Below are positions 5,325 through 5,919 of a stretch of 5,919 nucleotides of DNA, piece after piece. Every line of letters begins with the position of its first letter. Position 1 is the first letter of the stretch. Origin of the DNA: Candidatus Borrarchaeota archaeon (lineage in GTDB: Archaea; Asgardarchaeota; Sifarchaeia; Borrarchaeales; Borrarchaeaceae); contig JAEORY010000271.1 in assembly GCA_016840645.1 (NCBI GenBank), forward strand, positions 1-5,919, read 5' to 3'. The translations under genes and the position numbers were made by a program. Under the pieces are notes generated by a model, which worked only from the letters and a program-made list of their open reading frames with translations, made no database searches and was not told the origin of the DNA.

Positions 5325-5919
5325 TATTCACCCTCACCATTAAGTAATTTTTCTAATCTTCTTAATCTTCTATTTAAGTTAGCTTGTCCAGCCATCATTG
5401 TCGGCATAGCTTTACCATAGTCTACCATTTTACCCATGTCGGTATCTTCAACAAACTGACTACCTAGTTCTGATTTTTCTAAATCTTGTGCCATAACTGA
5501 AACTTGATCTTGCTCACCACCAATTTCTGGTTTATAGTCATACTCGTAAGCATCAATATTGTCCATCATATTTTCTATTTTTTGATCACCATCTTGTATA
5601 TTCTCTTTAAGGTTTATATCTGAATATTTTCCAATAGCAGCTCCACCAACTTCGGATGCCCCACCTAAAATAGATCCTACCATTGCAGCTTTATTAGCAG
5701 CAGTTTGTTGTTGAGCTTGACCTACACCTTGATATCCTTGAGCAACTCCACCAGCACGTTGAATCTCATTTTGAAATTGTTGTTGTAGTAAACCTTTATT
5801 GTGCATTTCTTGTTGGTTAGCTAAGGATGCTCTTAAATTTTCTTGTGCCTGTTTGGCAGATAGGTTTTGTGCTTGTGCCATATTTTGTCTATCAATATTT
5901 CTTTGTTGTGCAGCAGCTC
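5324..5919 (-). CDS. Phage structural protein with C-terminal S74-type intramolecular chaperone (5' end outside window)
   Basis: The frame stays open from its stop to the right edge of the window. Upstream of the first visible ATG (5881) it reads AAAQQRNIDRQN, with no Shine-Dalgarno site there, so the gene very probably starts beyond 5919. Residues below are numbered from that ATG. A Gln/Ala-rich helical region (1-65) leads into a Gly/Ala hydrophobic patch (66-84, MVGSILGGASEVGGAAIG). Then comes an S74-type domain: SDINLKENI (87-95), a DAYEYDYKPE strand (110-119), VSVMAQDLEKS (127-137), VDYGKAMPTMMAGQANLNRR (153-172) and a terminal coiled-coil-like helix. In the endosialidase-type family the domain helps trimer folding and cuts itself off at the Ser of the SDxxLK motif using a Ser/Lys dyad; S87 and K92 are both present. 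The target could be a tail fibre, but the Gln/Ala-rich body resembles other small marine-phage virion proteins. It is the first gene of the leftward run in view. Confidence 0.9.
   Translation of the reverse strand, partial: AAAQQRNIDRQNMAQAQNLSAKQAQENLRASLANQQEMHNKGLLQQQFQNEIQRAGGVAQGYQGVGQAQQQTAANKAAMVGSILGGASEVGGAAIGKYSDINLKENIQDGDQKIENMMDNIDAYEYDYKPEIGGEQDQVSVMAQDLEKSELGSQFVEDTDMGKMVDYGKAMPTMMAGQANLNRRLRRLEKLLNGEGE
5327..5623 (-). other. S74 intramolecular chaperone domain with predicted self-cleavage site
   Basis: The domain covers 99 codons from Ser (TCA, 5621-5623) to the C-terminus. By family analogy, cleavage would fall between Tyr (codon 5624-5626) and this Ser. The dyad Lys is the AAA codon at 5606-5608, five residues downstream, the spacing expected for SDxxLK. 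Conserved-looking blocks MAQDLEKS and VDYGKAMPTMMAGQANLN follow. Cleavage itself is not shown by the sequence. Confidence 0.8.

Noticed and set aside
5882..5919. Promoter or leader region upstream of the ATG at 5881
   Set aside because: The frame stays open to the window edge with the same Gln/Ala-rich composition and no Shine-Dalgarno site precedes the ATG, so this is coding sequence.

Overview
The window is an AT-rich, almost gap-free stretch of what is most likely a tailed-phage genome or a prophage-like segment. The evidence is the very tight gene packing (1-nt stop/start overlaps such as TAATG, TGATG and TAGTG), a leftward run of virion-type proteins, and a C-terminal intramolecular-chaperone (Peptidase S74-type) domain. 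The low G+C, and the similarity in style to structural proteins of uncultured marine phages, suggest a marine or aquatic bacterial virus. That host and habitat assignment is inference. Strong Shine-Dalgarno sites (GAGG or GGAG) point to a bacterial host.

Layout. On the left (1-820), two small rightward genes overlap each other (34-417 and 377-820). They may follow the last codons of another gene (1-47). Neither has a recognised function, and both have weak start signals. From 5919 down to 785 a single leftward operon fills the rest, in transcription order: (i) a Gln/Ala-rich protein ending in an S74-type chaperone, whose reading frame runs off the right edge of the window; (ii) a 204-aa protein with a Gly/Ala hydrophobic segment; (iii) a 104-aa charged protein; (iv) a 470-aa coiled-coil protein with one Gly-rich hydrophobic segment; (v) a 619-aa Gly/Ala-rich protein that looks like a phage ejection or internal-virion protein; (vi) a 114-aa heptad coiled-coil protein with a C-terminal membrane segment. 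The two units converge and overlap tail-to-tail by 36 bp at 785-820.

How the genes may work together. At least four of the six leftward products carry a Gly/Ala-rich, GxxxG-like hydrophobic segment next to charged or coiled-coil regions. This is a common style for proteins carried in the virion and inserted into the host envelope during genome delivery. The small membrane protein at the operon end could be another such component or a holin-like protein. No terminase, portal, capsid, polymerase, integrase or lysin gene is visible, and there is no tRNA, CRISPR array or recognisable insertion sequence. No noncoding stretch exceeds a few bases.

Points that merit a second look: a 60-bp perfect tandem duplication that copied the start codon of the 619-aa gene; the in-register sense/antisense overlap of two gene ends; an A8 run where the two rightward frames overlap; and an intact Ser/Lys dyad in the S74 domain of what looks like a small virion protein. 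I see no clear evidence of an entirely new biological system.
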